Of a stretch of 64,000 bases of DNA, positions 1 through 9,066 are shown piece by piece (the first letter of the stretch is position 1; every line of letters begins with the position of its first letter). The notes under the pieces are model-generated. The model saw only the letters and a program-made list of their open reading frames with translations, was not told where the DNA came from and made no database searches. Origin of the DNA: Lachnospiraceae bacterium (lineage in GTDB: Bacteria; Bacillota; Clostridia; Lachnospirales; Lachnospiraceae); contig VSNG01000018.1 of assembly GCA_009774175.1 (NCBI GenBank), positions 1-64,000 of the forward strand. The letters run 5' to 3'. Made by a program: the position numbers and the translations under genes.

Positions 1-17
1 GGATATTAAATATTATC

Positions 18-290
18 ATGGGTTGCTTTGTAGGTGTGTTCATTGGTTCTGGGTTGTATAAATACTGGTATTTCCTAAAACATTCAGAGCTATATTATAT
101 GAAATCTGCTCCATGGTATACTGGCATTATAGTGCAGGCGGTATTTACTCTTATAATATTAGCAGTTTGTATGATGATAAAGATTATTCTTATGGAAAAG
201 ATAGCATTAACAAAGAAAATGGCATTGATTTTAGAAATTATTTTTTTAACTTTGACATTTGTAGGTGTATTTTATGCAATAATCATATAG
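18..290 (+). CDS. Small hydrophobic membrane protein, unknown function (possibly cut by the window edge)
   Basis: I do not recognise this protein. From the ATG at 18 it is 90 residues with three hydrophobic segments (about residues 2-18, 35-57 and 68-90) separated by short charged loops, so it is probably an integral membrane protein. The reading frame stays open upstream to the first bases of the window and no clear Shine-Dalgarno is visible before the ATG, so the true start may lie outside. It is AT-rich and on the plus strand, opposite to the dense GC-richer transfer operon that ends at 434, which suggests a different origin (cargo or a neighbouring module). It could also be the C-terminal end of a larger membrane protein. 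Confidence 0.45.
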   Translation: MGCFVGVFIGSGLYKYWYFLKHSELYYMKSAPWYTGIIVQAVFTLIILAVCMMIKIILMEKIALTKKMALILEIIFLTLTFVGVFYAIII

Positions 291-380
291 GTTGGAAAGC
301 GTTATAAGGCGTTTTAAGGGCATTTTCGGGGTGTTTTGTAGTGCACCCGGAAAAGGGCTTCTATGCGTCCACAAGGGCAT

Positions 381-426
381 AAAAAAGATACCGGGGAATG
401 GCACTGTATAAGCTGCCATTCCCCGG
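381..426 (-). terminator. Intrinsic terminator of the leftward ICE operon
   Basis: A perfect 13-bp inverted repeat (391-403 with 414-426, arm CCGGGGAATGGCA, 10-nt loop) begins 8 bp beyond the stop codon of the TTRAP gene. On the minus strand it is followed by TATCTTTTTT. This is a strong rho-independent terminator for the transcript running leftwards from the transfer genes. The remaining 291-380 shows nothing further. Confidence 0.85.
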
Positions 427-433
427 CGTTTTC

Positions 434-643
434 TTACTCCATATCTTCAGCAGGCAGAAACACAAGCCCTGCAAATTCTTCCTCGGTCAGTTTCTTCAGC
501 TTTTCCGCTGTGCGCCCTGCAAGCTCCTGTATCTCCGTTTCCATGTAGGGCAGGGCGGCGGTCATTGCCGCCACCGTATCAGCCCTTGTTTTCCTCCTGT
601 AACAGTAGATAAGGTTTGTTTCCTCAAAATTGAATTGTCCCAT
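434..643 (-). CDS. Transposon-transfer assisting protein (TTRAP family)
   Basis: A 69-residue protein starting MGQFNFEETNLIYCY, the typical opening of the TTRAP family (transposon-transfer assisting protein, PF14203) found in Clostridia and enterococcal ICEs. The rest is helical and charged (segments around DTVAAMTAALPYM and ELAGRTAEKLKKL). The family is known only by its association with conjugative transposons and its molecular role is not established. The start is supported by GGAGG nine bases upstream of the ATG. It lies 4 bp downstream of the preceding ICE gene and is the last gene before a strong terminator at 381-426, so it is the end of the operon. Confidence 0.85.
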   Translation of the reverse strand: MGQFNFEETNLIYCYRRKTRADTVAAMTAALPYMETEIQELAGRTAEKLKKLTEEEFAGLVFLPAEDME

Positions 644-647
644 ACGC

Positions 648-1358
648 TTATACCTCCAATCCCTTGTTTGTGGTCTTTGCCGCCTGCTTTTTGGGGGCGG
701 CTTTTACGGTTTCTCTGTCCTGTGCAAGCTGCTTTCGCAAAGACGGCTTTTTCCCCCTGCCCTTGCCGGACAGTTTTTCGATATGTTCCTTAATGTTACC
801 ACAAGCGGAGCGTTCCCGGCTATCCTTTTCGTCCCGGAGAACGCTTTGCAGGGCGGAGGGGTCTTTGGGCTGTTCCTCAAAGGTTAGGAATTTCCCTAAG
901 TTGGGGTCAGCGTCCCCGGTAATGCGCTTCCCGGCTTCCTGCGTCCGTTCCCCGTTCTCGTAAATCAGCTTGGTATCTCCGGCAGGTACGGAAGCGTCCT
1001 TGACGTGCTTATAATGCTTCTGGTAGTCCAGTTCATAAAGGCTGCCTGTTACCCTGCCTTTTTCAATCCCGGTCAGCTCTACGGCATAGGCAAGTATTTT
1101 GTCCCGTGTCTGCTCGGCGTAGAAACAGAACGTGTTATGCTCCCGTGTGTCCTTGATGAACGTGTCACGCTCCCGCAAGCACCATGTTCCGGCAGGGCGG
1201 CATATCCATAAATATTTTTTGTCCTCCGGGTTCGGGCTTTTTGCCGCCTGCTTCAAAATCTTTATGTCTATGTCAAAATCAGACTGAAAGTGTTCCGTGT
1301 GGGTCTGCATGACTGCTTTGAGGGATTTTAATATATCCACGTTTTCAAATTTCTGCAT
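648..1358 (-). CDS. ICE-conserved hypothetical protein with KKPSLR tail
   Basis: A 236-residue soluble protein of the type seen next to the large polyvalent protein in Clostridia conjugative elements. I know no function for it. The N-terminal part (1-110) is mixed alpha/beta with a WICRPAGTWCLRERDTF stretch; the C-terminal 90 residues are strongly charged. The last 35 residues carry KKPSLRKQLAQDRE followed by a Lys/Ala-rich end, matching the tail of the neighbouring 1749-residue protein (KKPSIRAQLAQDKE) and, more weakly, of PcfB (19283-19759). AGGAG sits seven bases before the ATG. It is 3 bp downstream of the large gene and 4 bp upstream of TTRAP, so it is co-transcribed. Confidence 0.7.
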   Translation of the reverse strand: MQKFENVDILKSLKAVMQTHTEHFQSDFDIDIKILKQAAKSPNPEDKKYLWICRPAGTWCLRERDTFIKDTREHNTFCFYAEQTRDKILAYAVELTGIEKGRVTGSLYELDYQKHYKHVKDASVPAGDTKLIYENGERTQEAGKRITGDADPNLGKFLTFEEQPKDPSALQSVLRDEKDSRERSACGNIKEHIEKLSGKGRGKKPSLRKQLAQDRETVKAAPKKQAAKTTNKGLEV

Positions 1359-1361
1359 GGT

Positions 1362-4300
1362 TCAACTCCTTTCTAAATCCTGCTTTTTGGTCTTTTCCGC
1401 TGCTTTTTTCGGGGCGTTTTTCAACGCTTCCTTGTCCTGTGCAAGCTGCGCCCGGATAGAGGGTTTTTTCTCGGTCTTGGCGGCTGTGCGGGCTTCTTTC
1501 TGTATCTCCACGGGGCTTTTCCCGGATAAAGGTTTTATGCAGGATAGACGGTCAGCGGCATAGATAGCGTTGTCGTTGAGCTGCCTTTGCCACGCCCCGG
1601 CTTTGGGTGACCAACGGAAGCCGCTTTCCTTTAAGGTTTCACGGGTTTGTTCGTCCGGCTTTTCCTCAAAGAAGATTTGCAGGCGGTTATCTTCCCGGTT
1701 CATTTCCACCGTGCCGCCGTCAAACTCCCACCCGGCGTAGGCGGTTTCCTGCTTTTTTGTCAGCTCCGCAATTCGCCCTTTTATCCGGCGTATTTCTGCG
1801 TTGTTGTTGGATAAAGCCCATGAGGGATAGGGCTTATCCTGTATGTGCCACTGTGAGGACATTTCCGCTTTCATTTTCTCGATACGTTCAGCGGAGAGGG
1901 CAGGGCAGCCGTCAAGGGTCTTGTGCTTGCGGTAGTAGGCGTTTACCGCTTTCATGGTGTCCTGCGCTGATTGCAGCTTTTCCAGTTTGGCTTCCAGTTT
2001 TTGTACTGCCTGCGGGTCGTCTGCGCTGATACCGCCCATGCCAGTGCTGCGTATCTTGTCAAGCAAGCCCTGTATCTCGTTCCAGTCCTCCATGTTCCTG
2101 TCACGGGCGGCGTTCTGCTTTTCCTTTTTGCGTACCGGGAAATTTGAGCCGCCCGCAATGAGGATAGAGGGTACACGGGCTTCAATGGAAAAACTGCTGT
2201 TCATGTTCTCGGCAAGTTTCCGGGCGTAGGTGTCAACAAGGCTGTCAATCTTTTCATGGTACATGGGGTCTACCCGCTTTTTCTGGTGTTCCCCAATCTC
2301 CACGGCTTTATCTACCATTTGCCTGTATTCTGCGGTTGCGTTGCCGGGCTTGTAGTCGTAAAAGCTGTTTGCGTCATTGGCACGGCGGGCAGCCCCCTCA
2401 TTGATTGTGTAGTAAATAGTTTTCGCTTCCGGGGCTGCCTGTTGTGCTTCGCTGCGCTCCGCAAGGGTTTTTTCCGCACGTTCCCGCACTTCATCACGGA
2501 CAGGCAGCGAATACAGGCTAGAGGTTGAGGAAAAGCCTACGTTGTTGAAAACATAGTCAACGTCACTTTCTTTCAATGCCCCCGCCACAAAATAATTTTC
2601 CCTTGTGAGTGTTCCGCTTACTTTCCCGTCCAGTATGGCATGATGTAGTCCGGTTTCCATATGGGGGTGGATTTCGCTGCCAACAGCTAACGTCACATAA
2701 TACCAGCCCATATGCCCGCTGCTTTCTTCGGCTGTACTGTCATTAAACTCTACATTTAGCAGGGTGTAGGGCTTCAAGCCTTTCTGTGCGGCAATCTCAT
2801 TATCCTTTATTTCCCGCTGCCTAAGTGCGTCAATGGCGGCTTCCTTTGTTGCCTTGATAATCTCCGGGTTATACCGTGCCAATGCACTATTGATAAATTC
2901 ATTCTGTATCTTTGCGGTTTTGGCTTGCGGTGTCCTGCGGTTGCCGATAGGCAGGGACGTTCCATTGTCAAGTCGGATAAAAATATCGCTTGTACCCCTC
3001 CATTTTCCCGTACAGGGGGACGTTTCAATTCTGCCGGACGTGCAGCCGAATGACTGTACGATAATGTCAATCCTTTCCTGCATAGACAGCTTTTCATATC
3101 CTTTTGCTATCTCTGCCGCCTTTTGCTGTAATTCTGTTAATGATGTGGTGTCCTGTTCCTGCCCGGCGTTCTTTTGGGCTTCGTCTTGCTTTAGTGTTTC
3201 GGCGTACTGTTCAAGAGAAATCTGCTCCCCGGCGGCTTCCAGTCCGTCAGCGGCGGGGGTGTTGTTGATGATACCGTCAATCATGTTTGCGTTCTGCTCG
3301 GTGGACTGTTCGGCGGCTTTCAAGTGGTTTTCGGGCTGTTCCGCTGCAATGGCAAACGCCCTTGTCCCATTCCCCATAATCAGATATTTTCCGTTGTCTG
3401 ATTGATGATGAAAGCCATATCCGGCTGCTTCCATTTGCTCCCGACTCATGGCGGTTACAGAAAAACTCCCCCTCGGCGTTGTGATTTTCTCGCCAGTCGT
3501 CAGCTCGTCCGGGGTAAGCTGTTTCTGTTCCCGTAAAAACTCTGGTACTTGCGTGAAACCGATACTGTCAACATAATGCGCCGTGTTTTCCCCGTTCTGA
3601 TGAAACAACACTATATCCGACACGGAAAGGCTGTGTCCCTTAAAATCTTCGGGGCGGTCGATGTTGAAGCGGGTATAAATATCTTCAAGGGAAGTCCCCG
3701 GCGTAAGCTCTGCGGTATAGACAAGGTTATAGTTCGTTGCTTCCACGGAAAGCCCCGCCGCTTGCAGGCGGTCATAAGGCTCAAAACGGTAATCACGCAT
3801 ACCGTCCCCGTCCTTTAGCTGATAAATGCCGAAAGCGTCCCCTTTCCCGTAGAGCAGGCGCATTTCTTTTTCCGGCGCACTTGCCGCCAATTCCTCTTTC
3901 ATGGCACGGTATTCTGTGAGGGCGTTCCAGTCCTCCTTGTGTATGCCGAAAATGCCGCCTTTCTCTGCATGGTTTTCTATATCCTCCGCATTGCCGGGTA
4001 TGCTCTCGCTTCCGTCCGCATGGAGTAGGAAAATCTGCATATCCTCTTTTTCGTAAAGGTGCAGGGCGGCTTCTTCCTTTAGGGGCAGCATACCGTCCCA
4101 TGAGTAGCCGTATTCCTGCATATCTTTTACACTGATAGACGGGTCGGGCAGTTCTGTATTGTATGGCTCGTAGCCATTGGCGGCGTATTCCTCCACGGTC
4201 ATTCCTGCGTCTGCGGCTTCCTGTGCGATTTCCTCCTTGACGTGTTCCTTGTAGGCTTCAAGCTCCGTGTCAAAGTCTTTAAGCTGCGGGACGGGTGGCA

Positions 4301-6611
4301 GGCTGTAATCTCCGCTGTTTACCATTGCCCGGCATTTGGAAACATACTCTTTCATGGCGGTGTGGTAGGCGGTTTCGGTGGCGGTCATGCCGCTGTTTTC
4401 TTCCAGTGCCTTTGTTGCAGCCTGCTCCATTTTGGAGAGGTTATTGTGCAGTTTCAGATAGGGGACAAACTCATGCAAGAGCATTTCCCGCTGTGCCTTG
4501 TCTGCTTCCAGTGCTTCCGTGCCGCCGTATTTCAAAACGTGGTTATCCCATTGCTCGTTATTCTCATAATAGGCATGGTAGCTCTCGATATGCTCTATGA
4601 GAGTGCCGTCCCCGTCCCCTAAGTCCTGCCGTCCGATATAATTATCCGGCTGCCCGTCCATTACAAAGTCAATGCGGAACTTGGTTTTATAGTAGCCGTC
4701 CTCGGAAACGGTGGCTTCGTCAAGGCTTCCGATAAGGGCGTTTGCTTCGGAAAGGCTCATGGTTTCGCCGTCATGGAAACGGCTGTGTTCGCTCCAAAGG
4801 ATTGTTACAACCGGCTCTGCGTTGGGGTCGGGGGTGGGGAAAGTATCTTCCGGCTGTTCTGCCTGCGCTTCGGTTTTGGCGGGTTCTTCCGTGGCTGCTT
4901 TTTCCTCCTGCGGCGGCTCTGCCGTGGGTTCTGTTTTTTCCTCCTGCGGGGTGTCCTGCTCCGGCTGTGTTTCCTCCGGCGTGGGTTCTTCTGCCTGCGC
5001 TTCCCGTGCCTGCGTCTGCTCCTTATCCTTTGTCAGCTCCGCAAAGTTTTTATCTATGTCGGCAATCAGCCCGGCGGCGGTGTCACGGATAGTTTTAAGG
5101 GACGCTTTCAGTTCGGACAGTTCCCGCCCGCTGCTCCATTTTGCAACATAGGCAAAGGAATAATCGGAAGTGTCAAGCCCGTAGTGTTGGCACACGGCGT
5201 AGGCAATGCTTTCCGCCTGTACCTCACGGGTGCGGCGGTCTGGTCGGTCTGCCTGCTTCTCTGCGGGTGCGTTAAGGTCTATGTCATGCAGCTTGGCGTG
5301 TGCAATCTCATGTATCAGCGTTTTAAGGTTCTGCAACTCGCTCATGCCCTCGTTAATGGCAATGCGTTTTTCGGTCTGTGAGTAGTAGCCCTTTGCGCCG
5401 CTTTCTATCTTTTCAAATCCTACCGGGGCGGGGCTTGCCTGCTCGGTTGCCTTGAAGAAATCGGCGTACTGTGCCACGTTCCCAGTCAGCTCGTCAACGC
5501 CGATAGTGGGAAGCTCCTTTCCCTCGGTCTGGGACACGTCAAAGACAGAAACCACCTTGAACGCCGGGACGGTTACTTCCGTTTCTTCCTTGACGGGTTT
5601 TCCGTCTTTGCCAATCACGGGCTTTTGGGTCTTGGGGTCGATTTTGTCAACTTCCTTTTTCACTTTGTAGGGGGACGGGGCAATCACTTTGATACTTTTT
5701 GCATGGCTTACTACCTGCCGCCCGTATTTCTGTTTCCATGAGGTGTAGCCCGCTACAAAGGTTGCGTCCGGCTTCTGCATGGCGATTAAGAGGGTATTGT
5801 TAAAGCTGTAATCATGGAATGTTGACATTACCTGCAAATATTCTTTGAAGCGGTCACTCTCGAATAAATCCTGTATGCCCTGTTCCAGTCTGTCCGTTAT
5901 CTCTTTCATCTTCTCGGCGGGCTTCTGCGCCGTTAATTCAATGGGGCGTATGGGATTGGCGGCGGCTATGTCAACCGGGGCGGTGCGTTCCGCTTCGGGG
6001 TAGCCCATGATACGGTATTTCTCCGGCGTTTCCTGCCCGGCGTAAACCTCTTTCCAGTCCGTCCCGCTTCTTGCGATATAACCGTAGTCGGTCAGCTTCC
6101 CGTCCTCATGGAGTGCGGCGTTGAAGCCGAAACTTTCCTTGTCAATCCCGGCTTTCCATTCCTCCGGCATTTGCACTTTGCCGCTGTCATTGAGGAAATA
6201 ATCGCCCAATTCCTTATAGCTTAAAATTCCCGGAATGTAGGAATAAAAATCTGTGTTATAGGTGTGGTCTATCAGCTTGTCAAGGCTTTCCGGCTTGAAG
6301 CCGCTGTGCATAACAGCGTCCAGTTTTTCAAGCTGCTCCGGGGTCATTTCTTCCAGTCGGGAAGCAAGGAAATTTATCCTGTCAAGGTCGCCGTCCCTTA
6401 TCCAGTCAGAGGGTATCTCAATCCGTCTGTTGTCGGCGGTGGAATAGCCGTTCAAGAAAAAATCCTGTGGGTTATCGGCTGTGATGTTTAGTGCTTTCAT
6501 GGCTTCGTGGAGTTCTTCTTTTGTGGCGGGCAGGGAGAGGAACACGGTCGCCGGGTTGCCCTTTTCAAACTCGGTGCGGTTCTGTATCAGCACGGTAAAA
6601 TCATCTTTCAT
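1362..6611 (-). CDS. Large polyvalent ICE protein: ArdA-like, ArdC/HEXXH, LPD, YodL and DUF4316 domains
   Basis: A 1749-residue multidomain protein. Rough order: 1-205, ArdA-like antirestriction region; 230-370, ArdC-type ssDNA-binding N-terminal domain; 434-438, HEIAH zinc-metallopeptidase motif (ImmA/IrrE-like); 530-595, Glu/Pro/Thr-rich linker; 600-725, a large-polyvalent-protein-associated (LPD) domain; 919-1022, YodL domain; 1023-1110, DUF4316. The C-terminal third is helical and ends in a KKPSIR tail. Proteins of this build are thought to enter the recipient with the transferred DNA and protect it against restriction and host defences; for this copy that is inference. I chose the ATG at 6611 (MKDDFTVL) because AAAGGAG lies eight bases upstream; the ATG at 6617 is too close to it. 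Upstream in-frame codons run through hairpins and are probably not translated. Confidence 0.8.
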   Translation of the reverse strand: MKDDFTVLIQNRTEFEKGNPATVFLSLPATKEELHEAMKALNITADNPQDFFLNGYSTADNRRIEIPSDWIRDGDLDRINFLASRLEEMTPEQLEKLDAVMHSGFKPESLDKLIDHTYNTDFYSYIPGILSYKELGDYFLNDSGKVQMPEEWKAGIDKESFGFNAALHEDGKLTDYGYIARSGTDWKEVYAGQETPEKYRIMGYPEAERTAPVDIAAANPIRPIELTAQKPAEKMKEITDRLEQGIQDLFESDRFKEYLQVMSTFHDYSFNNTLLIAMQKPDATFVAGYTSWKQKYGRQVVSHAKSIKVIAPSPYKVKKEVDKIDPKTQKPVIGKDGKPVKEETEVTVPAFKVVSVFDVSQTEGKELPTIGVDELTGNVAQYADFFKATEQASPAPVGFEKIESGAKGYYSQTEKRIAINEGMSELQNLKTLIHEIAHAKLHDIDLNAPAEKQADRPDRRTREVQAESIAYAVCQHYGLDTSDYSFAYVAKWSSGRELSELKASLKTIRDTAAGLIADIDKNFAELTKDKEQTQAREAQAEEPTPEETQPEQDTPQEEKTEPTAEPPQEEKAATEEPAKTEAQAEQPEDTFPTPDPNAEPVVTILWSEHSRFHDGETMSLSEANALIGSLDEATVSEDGYYKTKFRIDFVMDGQPDNYIGRQDLGDGDGTLIEHIESYHAYYENNEQWDNHVLKYGGTEALEADKAQREMLLHEFVPYLKLHNNLSKMEQAATKALEENSGMTATETAYHTAMKEYVSKCRAMVNSGDYSLPPVPQLKDFDTELEAYKEHVKEEIAQEAADAGMTVEEYAANGYEPYNTELPDPSISVKDMQEYGYSWDGMLPLKEEAALHLYEKEDMQIFLLHADGSESIPGNAEDIENHAEKGGIFGIHKEDWNALTEYRAMKEELAASAPEKEMRLLYGKGDAFGIYQLKDGDGMRDYRFEPYDRLQAAGLSVEATNYNLVYTAELTPGTSLEDIYTRFNIDRPEDFKGHSLSVSDIVLFHQNGENTAHYVDSIGFTQVPEFLREQKQLTPDELTTGEKITTPRGSFSVTAMSREQMEAAGYGFHHQSDNGKYLIMGNGTRAFAIAAEQPENHLKAAEQSTEQNANMIDGIINNTPAADGLEAAGEQISLEQYAETLKQDEAQKNAGQEQDTTSLTELQQKAAEIAKGYEKLSMQERIDIIVQSFGCTSGRIETSPCTGKWRGTSDIFIRLDNGTSLPIGNRRTPQAKTAKIQNEFINSALARYNPEIIKATKEAAIDALRQREIKDNEIAAQKGLKPYTLLNVEFNDSTAEESSGHMGWYYVTLAVGSEIHPHMETGLHHAILDGKVSGTLTRENYFVAGALKESDVDYVFNNVGFSSTSSLYSLPVRDEVRERAEKTLAERSEAQQAAPEAKTIYYTINEGAARRANDANSFYDYKPGNATAEYRQMVDKAVEIGEHQKKRVDPMYHEKIDSLVDTYARKLAENMNSSFSIEARVPSILIAGGSNFPVRKKEKQNAARDRNMEDWNEIQGLLDKIRSTGMGGISADDPQAVQKLEAKLEKLQSAQDTMKAVNAYYRKHKTLDGCPALSAERIEKMKAEMSSQWHIQDKPYPSWALSNNNAEIRRIKGRIAELTKKQETAYAGWEFDGGTVEMNREDNRLQIFFEEKPDEQTRETLKESGFRWSPKAGAWQRQLNDNAIYAADRLSCIKPLSGKSPVEIQKEARTAAKTEKKPSIRAQLAQDKEALKNAPKKAAEKTKKQDLERS

Positions 6612-6673
6612 TGGCATAGCTCCTTTCTCGGTTTTTGATTTTTTAGAGGGTTTGGGACACTTCCCAACAAGCA

Positions 6674-6736
6674 AAATCCCCACAAGTCCGCAGGACGGAA
6701 AAGTGGGGGTTTTACGGGATTGGGTACTCAATCCCT
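6674..6736 (-). terminator. Nested inverted repeats between topB and the polyvalent-protein gene
   Basis: Two inverted repeats fill the 147-bp gap between topB and the next ICE gene. One pairs AAAATCCCCAC (6674-6684) with GTGGGGGTTTT (6704-6714) around a small internal stem (GTCC/GGAC). The other pairs GGGATTG (6717-6723) with CAATCCC (6730-6736). On the minus strand the larger hairpin ends in a T-run, so it resembles an attenuating terminator within the operon. No promoter is clear between it and the downstream start. Confidence 0.5.
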
Positions 6737-6758
6737 ATGCTTGCTATTCTTCTGTGGG

Positions 6759-8855
6759 TTACTTCTTGGGTTTTGGCTTCTTGGTCTTTTTCAGCTCAAT
6801 CTTGTAATTGACATACTTTTCTCCCGTGTCCGCAAGCAGCACGTCAGCGTCATAGGTCTTGCCCGTTTTCTCGGAATACAAGCCTTTCATGGCTGCCCTG
6901 CCTTTGCTAAGTAAAGCGGCGGCAACGGCGGCGGTCAGCTCCTTTTTCTTGCCCGTGAAAAAGCGGTCATTCTTCCACATGGAAAACGCACAATCCCTGT
7001 TGCCGCAATAAAAATTTTTCTGTCCCTCATAGACGGGAGAGCCACACCGGGGACACTTCCCGATTTCCTTTCGCTCCGGCGCAAACAGCTTTTTCTTTTC
7101 CTCCGGGACGGCGGCATATTCTTTCACAAGCCCCGCCGCCATTGCTTCAATGCCACGCATGAAGCTGTCCGGGTCGGCGTTCCCTTTTGCAATCTCCGTC
7201 AGTGCGTTTTCCCATTCGGCGGTCAGCTTCGGGCTTGTGAGGGTGTCGGGCAGGACGGCGACAAGGTTCTTGCCGTCTTTGGTGGGGATAAGCTGCTTTT
7301 TCTTCCTCTCCACAAAGCCCGCCTGCACAAGTTTTTCCAGTACCGCCGCACGGGTGGCGGGAGTGCCTAAGCCTTTGCGCTCTGCGTCCTCTGATATGTC
7401 CCCGCTTCCTGCCCGTTCCATAGCGGACAATAAAGTATCTTCCGTATAGGCTTTCGGGGGTGTTGTGTCATGTTCGGTTATGGCTGCCTTTGCCGTGATT
7501 TCCTGTCCCTCGGTCAGCTCCGGCAGCGGGTTTTCTTTTGTGCTTTTCCCGTCCTCCGGCTTCGTTTTCAAGGTGGCACGGAAACGGCGATCCAGTTCCT
7601 TAAAGCCCTCGCATTTGACGGTCTTTCCCTTTGCCGTAAAGGTCACGCCGCCGCAGGAAAAGGAAGCGGTCACGGCTTCGTATCGGTAGGGCTGCGCCGT
7701 TGCGGACAACAGTTTCATGGAGAGTAAAAGCAGGATATTCCTTTCGCTTTCGGGCAGGCTGCCCTTATCTGTTTTTACTGCTTCGGCGGTGGGAATGATT
7801 GCGTGGTGGTCGGTCACTTTTTTGCTGTTTAATATCCGGGAATAGTCCGGGGCAAGGTCAACGCCTTTTGCAAAGTCCAGTGTGCCGAAAAGCCCGGACA
7901 CAATATTTTCAGCGGTGGGGAGCATATCGTCCGTGAGATATTGGCTGTCCGTTCGGGGGTAGGTGCATAGCTTCTTTTCATAGAGCGATTGGGTGTAGTC
8001 AAGGGTCTGCTTGGCGGTGTAGCCGTAAAGCCTGTTTGCTTCCCGCTGCAAGGTCGTAAGGTCATAAAGGCGGGGCGGGTTCTCGGTCTTTTCCTCCCGG
8101 ACAAGGGAAGTGCAGACGGCGGTTTTCCCGTCACAATCCTTGCGGAGTTTTTCGGCTTCTGCCTTGTCCCCGTATGCCGGGCTTGCCGCTTCAAAAGTGC
8201 CGCCCCCGATATGTACCACATAATATTTTTTCTTCTGAAAATCCGCTATGGCGTTGTCCCGTTCCACAAGCAGGGAAAGGGTCGGTGTCTGTACTCGCCC
8301 CACGTTCAAGGTGTGGTTGTAGAGGACGGAGAAAAGGCGGGTCGCATTGATACCGATTAGCCAGTCAGCCTTTGCCCGGCATAGTGCGGAATGATATAAC
8401 GGGTCGTAGTCGTGTCCGTCCCGCAAATCGTCAAATCCTTTCTTGATTGCGCTTTCCTCCATGCTGCTTATCCATAAGCGTCTGAATGGTTTTTTACACC
8501 CGGCTTTTTCATAGACAAAGCGGAAAATGAGTTCCCCCTCACGCCCTGCGTCCGTGGCGCATACAAGGGCTTCCATGTCTGCCCTGTGCATGAGGTTCTT
8601 TAAGGTTTCAAACTGTTCTTCCTTGTCCGGGGATATGACGGTTTCCCACGTTTGGGGCAGGATTGGTAAATCCTCATAACGCCATTTCTTAAAGTCCCCA
8701 TAGTGGGTAGCGTCTGCCAGCCCCGCAAGGTGTCCCACACACCAACTAACGATATACCCGCTGCCCTCCATGTAGCCGTCCTTTCTTTCGTCTGCGCCGA
8801 TCACGGCGGCGATTGACATTGCCACGCTTGGTTTTTCTGCGATTACTAACTGCAT
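6759..8855 (-). CDS. topB: Type IA DNA topoisomerase (topoisomerase III, ICE-encoded)
   Basis: A 698-residue type IA topoisomerase, relaxing or decatenating DNA by cutting one strand through a tyrosyl-DNA link. Visible motifs: N-terminal TOPRIM start MQLVIAEKPS, the acidic TDAGREGELI motif near 101-110, NVGRVQTPTL near 184-193, and the active-site Tyr299 in KKLCTYPRTDSQYL. The C-terminus has a zinc-finger-like CPRCG-CGNRDC element and a Lys-rich end. Length is normal for TopB. The start at 8855 is chosen because the protein begins with the family's canonical sequence and AAAGGAG precedes it; a longer frame upstream has no homology. ICEs of this group carry TopB beside the transfer genes, presumably for processing transferred DNA. 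It follows the Cys-rich small gene by 13 bp. Confidence 0.93.
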   Translation of the reverse strand: MQLVIAEKPSVAMSIAAVIGADERKDGYMEGSGYIVSWCVGHLAGLADATHYGDFKKWRYEDLPILPQTWETVISPDKEEQFETLKNLMHRADMEALVCATDAGREGELIFRFVYEKAGCKKPFRRLWISSMEESAIKKGFDDLRDGHDYDPLYHSALCRAKADWLIGINATRLFSVLYNHTLNVGRVQTPTLSLLVERDNAIADFQKKKYYVVHIGGGTFEAASPAYGDKAEAEKLRKDCDGKTAVCTSLVREEKTENPPRLYDLTTLQREANRLYGYTAKQTLDYTQSLYEKKLCTYPRTDSQYLTDDMLPTAENIVSGLFGTLDFAKGVDLAPDYSRILNSKKVTDHHAIIPTAEAVKTDKGSLPESERNILLLLSMKLLSATAQPYRYEAVTASFSCGGVTFTAKGKTVKCEGFKELDRRFRATLKTKPEDGKSTKENPLPELTEGQEITAKAAITEHDTTPPKAYTEDTLLSAMERAGSGDISEDAERKGLGTPATRAAVLEKLVQAGFVERKKKQLIPTKDGKNLVAVLPDTLTSPKLTAEWENALTEIAKGNADPDSFMRGIEAMAAGLVKEYAAVPEEKKKLFAPERKEIGKCPRCGSPVYEGQKNFYCGNRDCAFSMWKNDRFFTGKKKELTAAVAAALLSKGRAAMKGLYSEKTGKTYDADVLLADTGEKYVNYKIELKKTKKPKPKK

Positions 8856-8868
8856 AAAATATCTCCTT

Positions 8869-9066
8869 TCAGTGTTCCGGCTCGGTGCTTTTCTTTGCCT
8901 GCAACTTCTTGATACAGTACCCAATACAAGGGGCTAGCCCCTTGTTGTAAGGGCAGCCAGTACAAGCCGGGGAACGGGGGACGGGCGGCTTGCTGTCCCC
9001 GTGCCGCCCGTGTCCCGGTTTCTGTGTCATCATCTTTTCATAGGGGCTGTCTGTGAACCACGTCAT
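8869..9066 (-). CDS. Small Cys-rich ICE protein
   Basis: A 65-residue protein with no named domain that I recognise. Its C-terminal half has four cysteines in the pattern CTGCPYNKGLAPCIGYC, which could bind zinc or an iron-sulfur cluster; this is a guess from spacing only. The start codon overlaps the stop of the DUF4366 gene (ATGA at 9063-9066), and GGAGG is seven bases upstream, so it is translated in step with that gene. Proteins of this size and cysteine pattern are commonly seen between DUF4366 and TopB in these elements. Confidence 0.65.
   Translation of the reverse strand: MTWFTDSPYEKMMTQKPGHGRHGDSKPPVPRSPACTGCPYNKGLAPCIGYCIKKLQAKKSTEPEH

Noticed and set aside
4711..5381. Several plus-strand frames (up to 202 codons) rich in Cys, Gly, Leu and Phe
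   Set aside because: They are antisense to the Glu/Pro/Thr-rich linker of the polyvalent protein, which creates long open frames by composition.
6617..6731. Upstream extension of the polyvalent protein by about 40 residues
   Set aside because: The region consists of two inverted repeats, and a good ribosome site precedes the ATG at 6611.
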